Assembly (NCBI GenBank): GCA_017431005.1
Contig: JAFRLY010000060.1
Span: 1-50,050, forward strand
Origin: Clostridia bacterium
GTDB taxonomy: Bacteria; Bacillota; Clostridia; Christensenellales; Aristaeellaceae
DNA length: 50,050 bases
Direction: 5' to 3'
Shown: in pieces, positions 42,100-50,050 of the stretch
Numbering within the stretch: the stretch's first letter is position 1
Layout: each line of letters opens with the position of its first letter
Made by a program: the position numbers and the translations under genes
The notes under the pieces: model-generated
What the model was told of the DNA's origin: nothing
Database searches by the model: none
What the model saw: only the letters and a program-made list of their open reading frames with translations

Positions 42100-43680
42100 A
42101 TGAAACGTATGGTAGCTATCGTGCTGGCTCTGGCGCTGTGCCTTGGCTGCATGTCCTTCGCTGCTGCGGAGGAGAAGACCAAGCTGACCGCTGTATTCAT
42201 TGCCCATCCTCTTACACAGAGTGTGTATGATATGGAATGGCTGATGCAGATCGAGGAAGATGCCGGCGTCGACATCGAATGGGAACAGATTTATACGGAC
42301 TGGAATCAGGTGAAGTCCACCCGGTTCGCTTCCGGAGACATCCCGGACCTGCTGTTCAACGCCACCGGCGACAGCGACTACACCACCTATGAAGGGCTGT
42401 TCATGGAGCTGACGGATCTGATTGATCAGTATGCTCCCAATGTGAAGGCCATGTTCGAGGAAGAGCCGGATACCCTGGCGCTGGCCAAGACCATGGACGG
42501 CAAGATCTATGCCACCCCGAAATTCCAGGGCAAGTGGCCGGACTGCAACGGCGTTATGTTCATCAACAAGACCTGGCTGGATGCGCTGGGCCTGGAAGTT
42601 CCCACCACGCTGAGCGAGCTCAAGAACGTGCTGATCGCTTTCCGTGACGGCGATCCCAACGGCAACGGCAACAATGCCGATGAAGTTCCCATGGACTTCA
42701 ACGGATGGTTCGGCGGCGCCTACTCCCTGAGCAACCTGATCGGTTCCTGGGGCATTCAGCTGGTCAACTGGGGCTATGACGGATACTTCGCCGAGGGCGG
42801 CGTCATCAAGAACTTCGCGGTTGACGAGCGCTACAAGGCCATGATGACCTACCTGGCGGATCTGTACGCCGAAGGCCTGATCAATCCCAACGCCATCACC
42901 AACGACTACTCCATGTTCCAGTCCCTGTCCCGCGGCGATGCTGACGGCAACGCGCTGGTGGGCGTGGTGCTGGGCTGGGAGGAAACCGACAAGTTCGGTC
43001 CGAACATCTACAACCAGTATATCCCCTGCGGCCCCTTCACGGATGACGTGGATGAGCTGGCGACCTCTGAACCCCGCTGGACCTATGACTTCTCCGGCCT
43101 GAACATGAGCAGCAACCGCGTCGCGATGAGCGCCAAGTGCGCCAATCCCGAAGCGGCCATGAAGTTCATCGACAAGTTCTATGAGCCGCAGCATTCTGTC
43201 GAGTCCCTGTTCGGCGGCGTTCTGGACGGCAACCTGGAAATCGTCGCGGATGATCACTACAAAGTACTGGATCCGCCCGAGGAAGCGCATACCGACAACG
43301 GCACCTGGAAGTGGACATCCACCTTCGCGGACAACGGCCCGATGTATATCCGCCGCGCGACCCAGATCGATATGGCGAAGGACATGGCCTTTGCGCTGGC
43401 TGAACGCGACCAGTACAAGGAAGCTATTGCCCGCATCGATATGGAGAATGAGTATTACCCGCAGTTCCTGATGAAGTACTCCGTCGAGGATCAGAACACC
43501 CTGGCACAGCTGCAGGTCGGCATCACGAGTGTGACCGACAGCTGGTGGGGTATGTGGATGACCGGCGAAGCTGACATCAATGATACCTGGGAAGATTATG
43601 TGGCTGAAGTCAACGCCAATGGCCTGGATCAGGTTCTGGCGATCCGGCAGGCTGCTTATGACGCCTGGAAAGCACAGTAA
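42100..43680 (+). CDS. ABC transporter solute-binding protein (LplA/YtcQ-like)
   Basis: A 526-residue exported binding protein for an oligosaccharide. Residues 1-23 are a signal peptide (MKRMVAIVLALALCLGCMSFAAA). Cys17 in CLGC is a possible but poor lipobox, and cleavage after FAAA would also fit, so anchoring is uncertain. The family-typical loop DPNGNGNNADEVP near 186 may bind calcium, and aromatic residues (WFGG, WGIQLVNWGYDGYF) line the probable sugar site. AAGGAGG precedes the ATG. A strong hairpin follows, then two permease genes; no ATPase gene is present, as usual for this class. Confidence 0.92.
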   Translation: MKRMVAIVLALALCLGCMSFAAAEEKTKLTAVFIAHPLTQSVYDMEWLMQIEEDAGVDIEWEQIYTDWNQVKSTRFASGDIPDLLFNATGDSDYTTYEGLFMELTDLIDQYAPNVKAMFEEEPDTLALAKTMDGKIYATPKFQGKWPDCNGVMFINKTWLDALGLEVPTTLSELKNVLIAFRDGDPNGNGNNADEVPMDFNGWFGGAYSLSNLIGSWGIQLVNWGYDGYFAEGGVIKNFAVDERYKAMMTYLADLYAEGLINPNAITNDYSMFQSLSRGDADGNALVGVVLGWEETDKFGPNIYNQYIPCGPFTDDVDELATSEPRWTYDFSGLNMSSNRVAMSAKCANPEAAMKFIDKFYEPQHSVESLFGGVLDGNLEIVADDHYKVLDPPEEAHTDNGTWKWTSTFADNGPMYIRRATQIDMAKDMAFALAERDQYKEAIARIDMENEYYPQFLMKYSVEDQNTLAQLQVGITSVTDSWWGMWMTGEADINDTWEDYVAEVNANGLDQVLAIRQAAYDAWKAQ

Positions 43681-43695
43681 TCCGGCAAAATAAAA

Positions 43696-43730
43696 GGGCG
43701 GGATGCGGAAAAACCGCATCCCGCCCGTCT
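43696..43730 (+). terminator. Long hairpin between binding protein and permease genes
   Basis: GGGCGGGATGCGG (43696-43708) pairs over 13 bases with CCGCATCCCGCCC (43714-43726), loop AAAAA, tail GTCTTTC. With the weak T tract it probably lowers permease expression relative to the binding protein, or protects the upstream mRNA. Confidence 0.65.
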
Positions 43731-43744
43731 TTCACAGGAAAAGA

Positions 43745-43779
43745 CGCGGCAGACACAGGAAATAAGGAAGTCTGCGGCG
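43745..43779 (+). other. Second stem-loop before the permease gene
   Basis: CGCGGCAGAC (43745-43754) pairs with GTCTGCGGCG (43770-43779) with one mismatch, loop of 15. It lies just upstream of the GGGAGGG ribosome site of the first permease and may affect its mRNA stability or translation. Confidence 0.35.
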
Positions 43780-43805
43780 AATGATTATCGCGGGAGGGAT
43801 TATCC

Positions 43806-44753
43806 ATGACGGCAGCGGTTTCAAAAAAGAAGAGCCGCGGGATCGGGTATTATCTGAAGCAGGATTGGCAGCTCTGGGTTATGCTGCTGCCGGCCATCGT
43901 ATATATCTTCATTTTCTGCTACATGCCCATGTACGGCGCGCAGCTGGCCTTCCGGAAATATGACTACGCGAAGGGCATCTACGGCGGCGACTGGGTCGGG
44001 TTCAAGTATTTCACGGATTATTTCAACAGTGCCATGTTCAGTACAACGCTGAAGAATACATTCCTGATCTCGCTTGCCAGCATCGTTTTCGGATTTCCGG
44101 CGCCCATCGTGCTGGCCATCATCATCAATCAGATCAGGAACAGCAAGTGGAAGCGGACGCTGCAGACCATCGTCTATATTCCGTACTTCATTTCCGTAGT
44201 TGTTCTGGTTTCCATGCTGAACGTACTGTTCGCCAAGAGCGGCGGTGTGCTCAGCGATTTTCTGAAGTCGCTCCATATTGTTCCCGGGAACGCGAATCTG
44301 CTGGGCCAGAAGCAATACTTCATCTGGATGTATGTCGGCAGCGGCATCTGGCAGAGCATGGGCTGGAACAGCATCATCTATATCGCAGCCCTCTCTTCCG
44401 TGGACGTCCAGCTGTATGACGCGGCCAAGATCGACGGCGCCAATGCCTGGCAGCGTGTGGTTCATATCGAGTTCCCGGTGCTGGTCCCGACGATCATGAT
44501 CCTGCTGATCATGAACATGGGCAGCATCCTGAACGTCGGCTTTGACAAGGTCTTCCTGATGCAGAACACACTGAACAAGCAATCGTCCGAGGTCATTTCC
44601 ACCTATGTTTATCACCTGATGGCGCCTACCACCGGCGCGCCGCAATTCAGTCTGGCAACGGCTGTGGGTCTGTTTACCAATGTGGTGAATTTCGTATTCC
44701 TGATGCTGACAAATTACGTCAGCAAGCGGGTTACGGGTTCCGGCCTGATGTAA
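43806..44753 (+). CDS. ABC transporter permease, LplB-like
   Basis: A 315-residue inner-membrane component with six helices (about 24-43, 85-107, 117-140, 170-190, 215-240 and 280-300). The EAA-type loop that docks the ATPase is seen at YDAAKIDGANAWQRVVHIEFPVLVP near 203-227. The N-terminal WQLWVMLLPAIVYIFIFCYMPMYG is the typical LplB start. GGGAGGG precedes the ATG. It pairs with the next permease to form the channel. Confidence 0.92.
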   Translation: MTAAVSKKKSRGIGYYLKQDWQLWVMLLPAIVYIFIFCYMPMYGAQLAFRKYDYAKGIYGGDWVGFKYFTDYFNSAMFSTTLKNTFLISLASIVFGFPAPIVLAIIINQIRNSKWKRTLQTIVYIPYFISVVVLVSMLNVLFAKSGGVLSDFLKSLHIVPGNANLLGQKQYFIWMYVGSGIWQSMGWNSIIYIAALSSVDVQLYDAAKIDGANAWQRVVHIEFPVLVPTIMILLIMNMGSILNVGFDKVFLMQNTLNKQSSEVISTYVYHLMAPTTGAPQFSLATAVGLFTNVVNFVFLMLTNYVSKRVTGSGLM

Positions 44754-44769
44754 GGGAGGTGCGGCAGAA

Positions 44770-45693
44770 ATGGCAAAAACGCATGACGCTGTTATCCACA
44801 GCAGAAACATCATCCGGGACCGGGATCCGGCAGACCGTATTTTCCACGGACTGGTGCTGTTCCTTTCGATCCTGTGCTTTATCGTGATTCTGTATCCCCT
44901 GTGGTTCGTGGTGATTGCTTCCATCAGCAATTCGGACATGGTGAACCGGGGGGAGATCGTTTTCCTCCCTAAGGATATCCGGTTCTACGGCTTTGAGCAG
45001 ATTTTCCAGGACAGCCGGATCCTGATCGGCTACCGGAACACGATTATTTATGTGCTCGGCGGCACGCTGCTGAACATGATCGTGACGATGCCCGCGGCCT
45101 ACGCGCTGAGCCGGCCGGACTTCAAGCCCCGAAACAAGATCATGCTGTACTTCGTTTTCACGATGTACTTCTCCGGCGGCCTGGTGCCGACCTACATGCA
45201 GATCAACAACCTGGGGCTGATCAACACACCCTGGATCCTGCTGATCATGGTGCTGATCAATACCTATAATCTGATCATCGCCAGGACCTTCATTCAGAAT
45301 ACCATTCCCAACGATCTTTATGAATCCGCTTCCCTGGACGGCTGCAGCCATTTCCGCTTCTTCTGGAGTATTGTCCTGCCGCTGTCCAAGGCGATTATCT
45401 CAGTGGAAATCCTGTATTACGCTGTATTCCACTGGAATGACTATTTCAATGCCCTGATCTATACGTCGAACAATGACATCCAGCCCCTGCAGATGGTTCT
45501 GCGGCGGATCCTGCTGCAGAATGAAGCCTTTGCCAACGGAAACGGCGGCGTTCAGGGCGGATATGCCCAGTCCTCCGCGGATCAGGTCAAGTATGCGGTG
45601 ATTATTGTTTCAACAGTCCCGATCCTGTGTGTATACCCCTTTGTGCAGAAATACTTTGAAAAGGGTGTCATGATCGGCGCTGTCAAGGGATAA
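44770..45693 (+). CDS. ABC transporter permease, LplC/YtcP-like
   Basis: A 307-residue partner permease with six predicted helices and the EAA-type motif YESASLDGCSHFRFFWSIVLPLSKA near 188-212. The region TMYFSGGLVPTYMQINNLGLINTPW is characteristic of the YtcP group. GGGAGG lies before the ATG, 16 bases after the previous gene. A strong hairpin with T tract follows at 45702-45731. Confidence 0.92.
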   Translation: MAKTHDAVIHSRNIIRDRDPADRIFHGLVLFLSILCFIVILYPLWFVVIASISNSDMVNRGEIVFLPKDIRFYGFEQIFQDSRILIGYRNTIIYVLGGTLLNMIVTMPAAYALSRPDFKPRNKIMLYFVFTMYFSGGLVPTYMQINNLGLINTPWILLIMVLINTYNLIIARTFIQNTIPNDLYESASLDGCSHFRFFWSIVLPLSKAIISVEILYYAVFHWNDYFNALIYTSNNDIQPLQMVLRRILLQNEAFANGNGGVQGGYAQSSADQVKYAVIIVSTVPILCVYPFVQKYFEKGVMIGAVKG

Positions 45694-45701
45694 TGGACAG
45701 C

Positions 45702-45731
45702 GGGGAAAGGCCCCCGGGCCTTTCCCCTTTT
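45702..45731 (+). terminator. Hairpin between transporter and glycosidase genes
   Basis: GGGGAAAGGC (45702-45711) pairs with GCCTTTCCCC (45718-45727), loop CCCCGG, tail TTTTAA. Likely partial terminator; no separate promoter for the glycosidases is visible. Confidence 0.6.
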
Positions 45732-45756
45732 AATATGGAAGATTGGGAGGAAGATT

Positions 45757-47724
45757 ATGCAGTATTTTGAGCGGGACGGTTCATCGCTGATCTGGCGGAA
45801 CAGGGGAGAAACGCTGGTCATCACGCCATGGGGGCCTGACAGCCTGCGGGTCCGCTCCGCCCTGATGGGCGAAGTGCAGGATTTCCGCTGGGCGCTGCTG
45901 GATCCGGCGGACTGCGAACCGGAGATCAGGGTGGAAGCTGAACGGGCTTCCATTACCGCCGGCAGGCTGACCGCTGAGGTGACCATGGATTCCTGGCACC
46001 GCTACGCGACTATTTCCTTTTACAATGCCCGGGGAGAACTGCTGCTGAAGGAAACCTCACCGGCCAACGCGCTGGCGCTGAAGAGCCGCAAGTTTGAGCC
46101 GCATCTGGGCGGCGATTTTACCCTGACAGTGACCTTTGAGGGACAGGACGGAGAGCATATCTACGGCATGGGTCAGTATCAGGAGGAAACCCTGGACTGG
46201 AAAGGCGCGACGCTGGAGCTTGCGCACCGGAATTCCCAGGCCAGCGTGCCCTTCTACATTTCCAGCCGGGGCTACGGCTTCCTCTGGCACAATCCGGCGA
46301 TCGGGGAGGTTTCCTTCGGATCGAACCGGACGACCTGGCGCGCGGAATCCACAAAACAGATGGATTATTTTGTGACGGCAGGCGACACGCCGGCGGAGAT
46401 CAGCCGGAATTACGCCCGCGCGACGGGATTCGCACCGGAAATGCCGGAATACGGCCTTGGCTTCTGGCAGTGCAAGCTGCGGTACTGGAACCAGGAGCAG
46501 CTGCTGGAGGTGGCGCGTGAGTACAAGCGCCGCGGCCTGCCGGTGGACGTGATTGTCTGCGACTTTTTCCACTGGCCGCGGATGGGGGACTACCGCTTTG
46601 ATCCGGAGTTTTTCCCGGATCCCGCGGCCATGGTCCGGGAACTGAACAGCATGGGCATCCAGCTGATGGTCAGCGTCTGGCCGCAGGTGGCGCTGACCAG
46701 CGAAAACTATCCGGAAATGCTGCAGCAGGGGCTGCTGGTACGGGCGGAATACGGGGAACAGATCGGCATGCGGTTTGTGGAGGACAGCATGTTCTATGAC
46801 GCGACCAATCCCCGGGCCCGGAAGTATGTATGGGAGAAATGCAAAAAGAACTACTGGGATGCCGGCGTCCGGGTCTTCTGGCTGGATGAGGCGGAACCGG
46901 AATACGGCACCTATGAATTCAAAAACTACCGCTATTCCCTGGGCAGCAATCAGCAGGTGGGGAATATCTACCCTCAGTGCTATGCGCGGGGCTTCTATGA
47001 GGGAATGCGGGAAAACGGTATGGAAAATCCCGTCAACCTGCTGCGCTGCGCATGGGCAGGGAGCCAGCGCTACGGCGCGCTGGTCTGGTCCGGGGATATC
47101 ATGAGCCGCTGGGAGGATTTCCGCCGGCAGATCTGCGCGGGCCTGAGCATGGGCGCGGCAGGCATTCCCTGGTGGACGACGGATATCGGCGGCTTCCACG
47201 ACGGCTGGCCGGAGAAGCCTGAGTTCCGGGAACTGCTGATCCGCTGGTTCCAGTGGGGCTGCTACTGTCCTGTTATGCGGATTCACGGCGACCGGAAGCC
47301 CGTTGAAAAGGTCTGCAGAAAAGACGGAACCGAGGTGCTCCCGTCCGGCAGCAGCAATGAGATCTGGAGCTTCGGGGAGGAGGCAGAACCCATTCTGGAG
47401 AAATATCTCCGCCGCCGGGAAGAAATCCGGCCTTATGTACGTGACCTGATGCATCAGGCGCATACCGACGGAACGCCGCTGATGCGTTCAATGGCTTACG
47501 AGTTCCCGGAGGATGAAGCCTGCGCGGGACTGAAGGATCAGTATATGTTCGGCAGCCGGTTCCTGGTGGCTCCGATCCTTTATCCGGGACTCCGGGAACG
47601 GGAGGTCATCCTGCCCGCCGGGTCAGCCTGGCGGGATGTGGATACGGGGGAAACCCTGAACGGCGGTCAGAAGGTACTCCTCTCAGCACCGCTGGACCGG
47701 ATACCGGTGCTGGAACGGCTGTAA
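45757..47724 (+). CDS. Glycoside hydrolase family 31
   Basis: A 655-residue cytoplasmic retaining alpha-glycosidase (alpha-glucosidase or alpha-xylosidase type). The N-terminal beta-sandwich is followed by the TIM barrel with the nucleophile Asp377 in FWLDEAEPE and the acid/base Asp447 in WSGDI. No signal peptide, so it acts on imported oligosaccharide. Its exact substrate cannot be read from the sequence; the place next to GH127 suggests a plant-type oligosaccharide. GGGAGGAAG precedes the ATG, 26 bases after the hairpin. Confidence 0.9.
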   Translation: MQYFERDGSSLIWRNRGETLVITPWGPDSLRVRSALMGEVQDFRWALLDPADCEPEIRVEAERASITAGRLTAEVTMDSWHRYATISFYNARGELLLKETSPANALALKSRKFEPHLGGDFTLTVTFEGQDGEHIYGMGQYQEETLDWKGATLELAHRNSQASVPFYISSRGYGFLWHNPAIGEVSFGSNRTTWRAESTKQMDYFVTAGDTPAEISRNYARATGFAPEMPEYGLGFWQCKLRYWNQEQLLEVAREYKRRGLPVDVIVCDFFHWPRMGDYRFDPEFFPDPAAMVRELNSMGIQLMVSVWPQVALTSENYPEMLQQGLLVRAEYGEQIGMRFVEDSMFYDATNPRARKYVWEKCKKNYWDAGVRVFWLDEAEPEYGTYEFKNYRYSLGSNQQVGNIYPQCYARGFYEGMRENGMENPVNLLRCAWAGSQRYGALVWSGDIMSRWEDFRRQICAGLSMGAAGIPWWTTDIGGFHDGWPEKPEFRELLIRWFQWGCYCPVMRIHGDRKPVEKVCRKDGTEVLPSGSSNEIWSFGEEAEPILEKYLRRREEIRPYVRDLMHQAHTDGTPLMRSMAYEFPEDEACAGLKDQYMFGSRFLVAPILYPGLREREVILPAGSAWRDVDTGETLNGGQKVLLSAPLDRIPVLERL

Positions 47725-47754
47725 ACCGGGAAAACAGGAAAAGAGGAAGAGAAT

Positions 47755-49647
47755 ATGCGCTATCAGTTGGGTGAAGGATTCTGGAGCCGGAGGATCCGGC
47801 AGGTACAGGACCGGATGATTCCGCTGCAGCTGTCCATTCTGAAGGATGAAGCTCCGGATACGGAACCATCCCATGCCATAGAAAACTTTAAAATTGCTGC
47901 AGGTCTTTCCAAAGGCGAATTCCACGGTATGGTGTTCCAGGACAGCGATGTCGGTAAATGGATTGAGGCGGCAGCCTACAGCCTGATGATTCGGCCGGAT
48001 CCTGAGCTGGAGCGGGAAGTGGACGATATTGTGGAGATTATCGGAAAGGCACAGCAGCCGGACGGATATCTGAATACCTGGTTTACAATCAAGGAACCCG
48101 GGAAACGCTGGACCAATCTCCAGGACTGCCACGAGCTGTATTCCTTCGGACATCTGGCAGAAGGCGCAGTAGCCTATCATCAGGCAACAGGAAAACGGGC
48201 TTTTCTTGATATCATGTGCCGCATGGCGGACCATATTGATACCGTGATCGGTCCGGAGGAGGGGAAGCTGCACGGCTATCCGGGACACCCGGAAGCGGAG
48301 CTGGCGCTCTGGAGACTGTATCATGAAACCGGCAATCCCAAATATCTGAAGCTGAGCCAGTATTTTATCGACCAGCGGGGGACGGAGCCCAACTTTTTCC
48401 TGGAGGAGTGGGAACGCCGCGGACGGATCAACCACTGGAGCGGCCGGAAGGATCCGGTCAATCTGCCCTATTATCAGGCGCATGAGCCTGTGAGAGAGCA
48501 GAAGGAAGCGGTCGGACATGCCGTGCGGGCTCTGTACCTGTATACGGGTATGGCCTGTATCGCTGCGGAAACGAAGGATGTTTCTCTGGCGGAGGCCTGC
48601 CGCCGGCTGTGGAAGAGCGCGGTTGAGGAAAAAATGTATGTTACCGGAGGCCTGGGAGCTACAGTAAAAGGCGAAGCCTTCATGGGACCTTTTGAGCTGC
48701 CCAATGATACGGACTATGCCGAGACCTGCGCTTCTGTCGCGCTGTGCTTCTTCGGAAGGGCGATGTCCCGACTGGAAAAGGACGGCAGGATCGGCGATGC
48801 CGTGGAACAGGCGCTGTACAACACCGTTCTGGCAGGTGTCAGCCTGGAGGCGGACCGCTTCTTCTACGTGAATCCGCTGGAGGTCATCCAGGGGGTATCC
48901 GGTGTGCAGCAGGGATTGGAGCATGATCTGCCCAGGCGCCCGAAATGGTATGCCTGTGCCTGCTGTCCACCGAATGTGGCCCGGCTGCTGACTTCCCTGG
49001 CCGAATATGCCGTGCAGGAAACAGAGGAAGGCTTCGTCGTTCATCAGTATCTGGACGGTGCTGTGGAGGGGGAAAAAGCGAAGCTGACCCTGCAGACGCA
49101 GTACCCGTGGGAGGGATTGCTGGATTATACGATCGAGGCGAAGCAGGACATCACCCTGGAGCTGCGGATTCCGGGCTGGGTCAATCCCGCGGAAGCGACG
49201 TTGGTGGCGGACGGAGCGGAGAAGCCGGTGCAGCCTGAAAAGGGCTTTGTGAAGCTGGAGATCCCTGCGGGAGTTCACCGCGTGGTGCTTTCCCTTCCGC
49301 TCAAGCCGCGCCGGATCTACGCGGATCCCCGGGTAAGGCAGACTGCCGGCTGCGTTGCTTTCGCCCGGGGCCCGGTGGTTTACTGCCTGGAAGGATGCGA
49401 CAATCCTGAGCCGCTCTGGAACCTGCAGGCGGATCCGGATGCTGAAATCACGGTGACGGATTATGATTCCGCCTGCCTGAAGGGTGTGCGGAAGCTGCTG
49501 GTTCAGGGCTACAGGCGGTCGGACGTCCCCGGTGCGCTCTATGGGACGCAGCGGCCTGAAAGGGAGCCGCAGCTGCTGACAGCGATTCCCTACTACGCCT
49601 GGGCAAACCGGGAACAGCGGGATATGCGGGTATGGATACGCGAATAA
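47755..49647 (+). CDS. Beta-L-arabinofuranosidase, GH127
   Basis: A 630-residue cytoplasmic enzyme of the HypBA1 type that removes terminal beta-L-arabinofuranose. The zinc and catalytic set is complete: Glu307, Glu323 and Cys325 (AETC), and Cys403-Cys404 in CACCPPN. The spacing matches Glu322, Glu338, Cys340, Cys417 and Cys418 of the characterised enzyme, with one of the cysteines serving as nucleophile. The (alpha/alpha)6 barrel is followed by two beta domains. GAGGAAGAG precedes the ATG. A terminator closes the locus at 49707-49733. Confidence 0.93.
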   Translation: MRYQLGEGFWSRRIRQVQDRMIPLQLSILKDEAPDTEPSHAIENFKIAAGLSKGEFHGMVFQDSDVGKWIEAAAYSLMIRPDPELEREVDDIVEIIGKAQQPDGYLNTWFTIKEPGKRWTNLQDCHELYSFGHLAEGAVAYHQATGKRAFLDIMCRMADHIDTVIGPEEGKLHGYPGHPEAELALWRLYHETGNPKYLKLSQYFIDQRGTEPNFFLEEWERRGRINHWSGRKDPVNLPYYQAHEPVREQKEAVGHAVRALYLYTGMACIAAETKDVSLAEACRRLWKSAVEEKMYVTGGLGATVKGEAFMGPFELPNDTDYAETCASVALCFFGRAMSRLEKDGRIGDAVEQALYNTVLAGVSLEADRFFYVNPLEVIQGVSGVQQGLEHDLPRRPKWYACACCPPNVARLLTSLAEYAVQETEEGFVVHQYLDGAVEGEKAKLTLQTQYPWEGLLDYTIEAKQDITLELRIPGWVNPAEATLVADGAEKPVQPEKGFVKLEIPAGVHRVVLSLPLKPRRIYADPRVRQTAGCVAFARGPVVYCLEGCDNPEPLWNLQADPDAEITVTDYDSACLKGVRKLLVQGYRRSDVPGALYGTQRPEREPQLLTAIPYYAWANREQRDMRVWIRE

Positions 49648-49706
49648 ATCTGAAAATATGATAACAACCCTGAAGTAGATCCGGATGTAAATTCGGATGC
49701 AGGGAT

Positions 49707-49733
49707 CCCGCGCTGAGGAGGCGCGGGTTTTTT
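49707..49733 (+). terminator. Terminator of the sugar operon
   Basis: CCCGCGC (49707-49713) pairs with GCGCGGG (49721-49727), followed by six T. Confidence 0.9.
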
Positions 49734-49740
49734 ATTTGCC

Positions 49741-49838
49741 GAACGATCGGGAAAGAGGAAACCCCCGGGAGGCCAAGGATAGCGAGGTGAAATCCGAACG
49801 ATCGGAGAGGGGAAAAGGGGAATGTCCGGAGGCCTTGA
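49741..49838. repeat. Imperfect 55-base duplication upstream of the rRNA promoter
   Basis: GAACGATCGG occurs at 49741-49750 and again at 49796-49805, each followed by a G/A-rich stretch and a GGAGGCC block (near 49768 and 49828). The copies diverge between these blocks. No gene is present from 49648 to 50050; the region holds the terminator, this repeat, the promoter and the leader. Confidence 0.55.
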
Positions 49839-49877
49839 AAAACCTGAATTTTTTTCAAAAAAAGTTGAAAAAAGGGG

Positions 49878-49906
49878 TTGACAAGGGGGTTCAGGTTTGG
49901 TATTCT
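49878..49906 (+). promoter_or_regulatory. rRNA-type promoter
   Basis: Perfect TTGACA (49878-49883), 17 bases, TATTCT (49901-49906), preceded by an A/T-rich UP-like element (49848-49873). The strength and the leader that follows suggest a ribosomal RNA operon. Confidence 0.7.
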
Positions 49907-49912
49907 ATGCAA

Positions 49913-50050
49913 GCTCGCTCGAACGGGGGTGCCGAAAGGGGGCCTGAGTGAGAGGGAGCAGGAGCGAACCTTGAAAACGATACAGAGGAAGTAAACGCGC
50001 AATTACAGGAAGAGACAGCGAAGATTCCAAAGAGTTAAAAACGCGGAGAC
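49913..50050 (+). ncRNA. Leader of a probable rRNA operon
   Basis: About 138 bases of non-coding transcript: G-runs, then CCTTGAAAAC near 49970, a block common in Firmicute rRNA leaders and spacers. No 16S sequence has begun by the edge at 50050, so the assignment rests on promoter type and this motif. Confidence 0.5.

Noticed and set aside
49809-49823. GGGGAAAAGGGGAAT before the rRNA promoter as a true MraZ site
   Set aside because: Only two close copies with an 8-base step, not one helical turn; could be chance in a G/A-rich region.

Overview
The window looks like chromosomal DNA of a GC-rich member of the Clostridia (Firmicutes), most probably an uncultured or recently cultured gut or rumen fibre degrader. 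This is inferred from Gram-positive style ribosome binding sites (AGGAGG) before almost every gene, vegetative promoters with 17-base spacers, a DNPR-type (meso-diaminopimelate) MurE, an FMN riboswitch before a RibU-type ECF substrate protein, an NfnAB transhydrogenase, LplA/LplB/YtcP-like carbohydrate importers, and a GH31/GH127 pair. I see no phage, insertion sequence, transposase, CRISPR array or tRNA. Gene style is even throughout, so this is mostly core genome with one accessory sugar locus at the right.

Layout. 1-2823 (minus strand): start of an unseen gene at the left edge, a metallophosphoesterase, and an unusual ParB-like/BMP fusion without a signal peptide. 3072-4785: purC and a secreted phosphodiester glycosidase. 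4882-11368: a protein-quality-control operon (tig, clpP, clpX, lon, engB). 11398-13650: a zinc-ribbon gene with a long leader carrying helically phased GTGGG repeats, then a metallophosphoesterase and a DegV protein. 13873-22845: a cell-wall and division (dcw) cluster reduced to mraZ, a FtsL-like gene, murE, mraY, murD, divIB/ftsQ, ftsA and ftsZ. 22866-23764: FMN riboswitch and ribU. 23780-31053: a small minus-strand gene, tex (TTG start), a second degV, nfnA-nfnB, and an AraC regulator. 31092-40861: addB, a small P-loop protein, thrC, an M24 aminopeptidase with efp, a CD1247-like zinc ribbon, a GtrB-like glycosyltransferase, and a coiled-coil protein ending in cysteine-rich 11-residue repeats. 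40950-49647: a divergent AraC regulator facing an operon of solute-binding protein, two permeases, GH31 and GH127. 49734-50050: an rRNA-type promoter and leader; 16S rRNA should begin just beyond the window.

How the genes work together. Trigger factor, ClpXP and Lon form one folding and proteolysis unit. The dcw genes make lipid-linked peptidoglycan precursors and the Z-ring with its membrane anchor. The right-hand locus should import a short oligosaccharide with an ABC importer that borrows an ATPase encoded elsewhere and split it in the cytoplasm with an alpha-glycosidase and a beta-L-arabinofuranosidase. Regulation is visible at several points: terminators and hairpins, an FMN riboswitch, a probable MraZ operator, and at least seven promoters whose -35 box is the palindrome TTGCAA.

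The most novel-looking signals are the phased GTGGG array at 11470-11581, the cysteine hendecad tail at 40676-40840, the TTGCAA promoter class, and the cytosolic ParB-like/BMP fusion.
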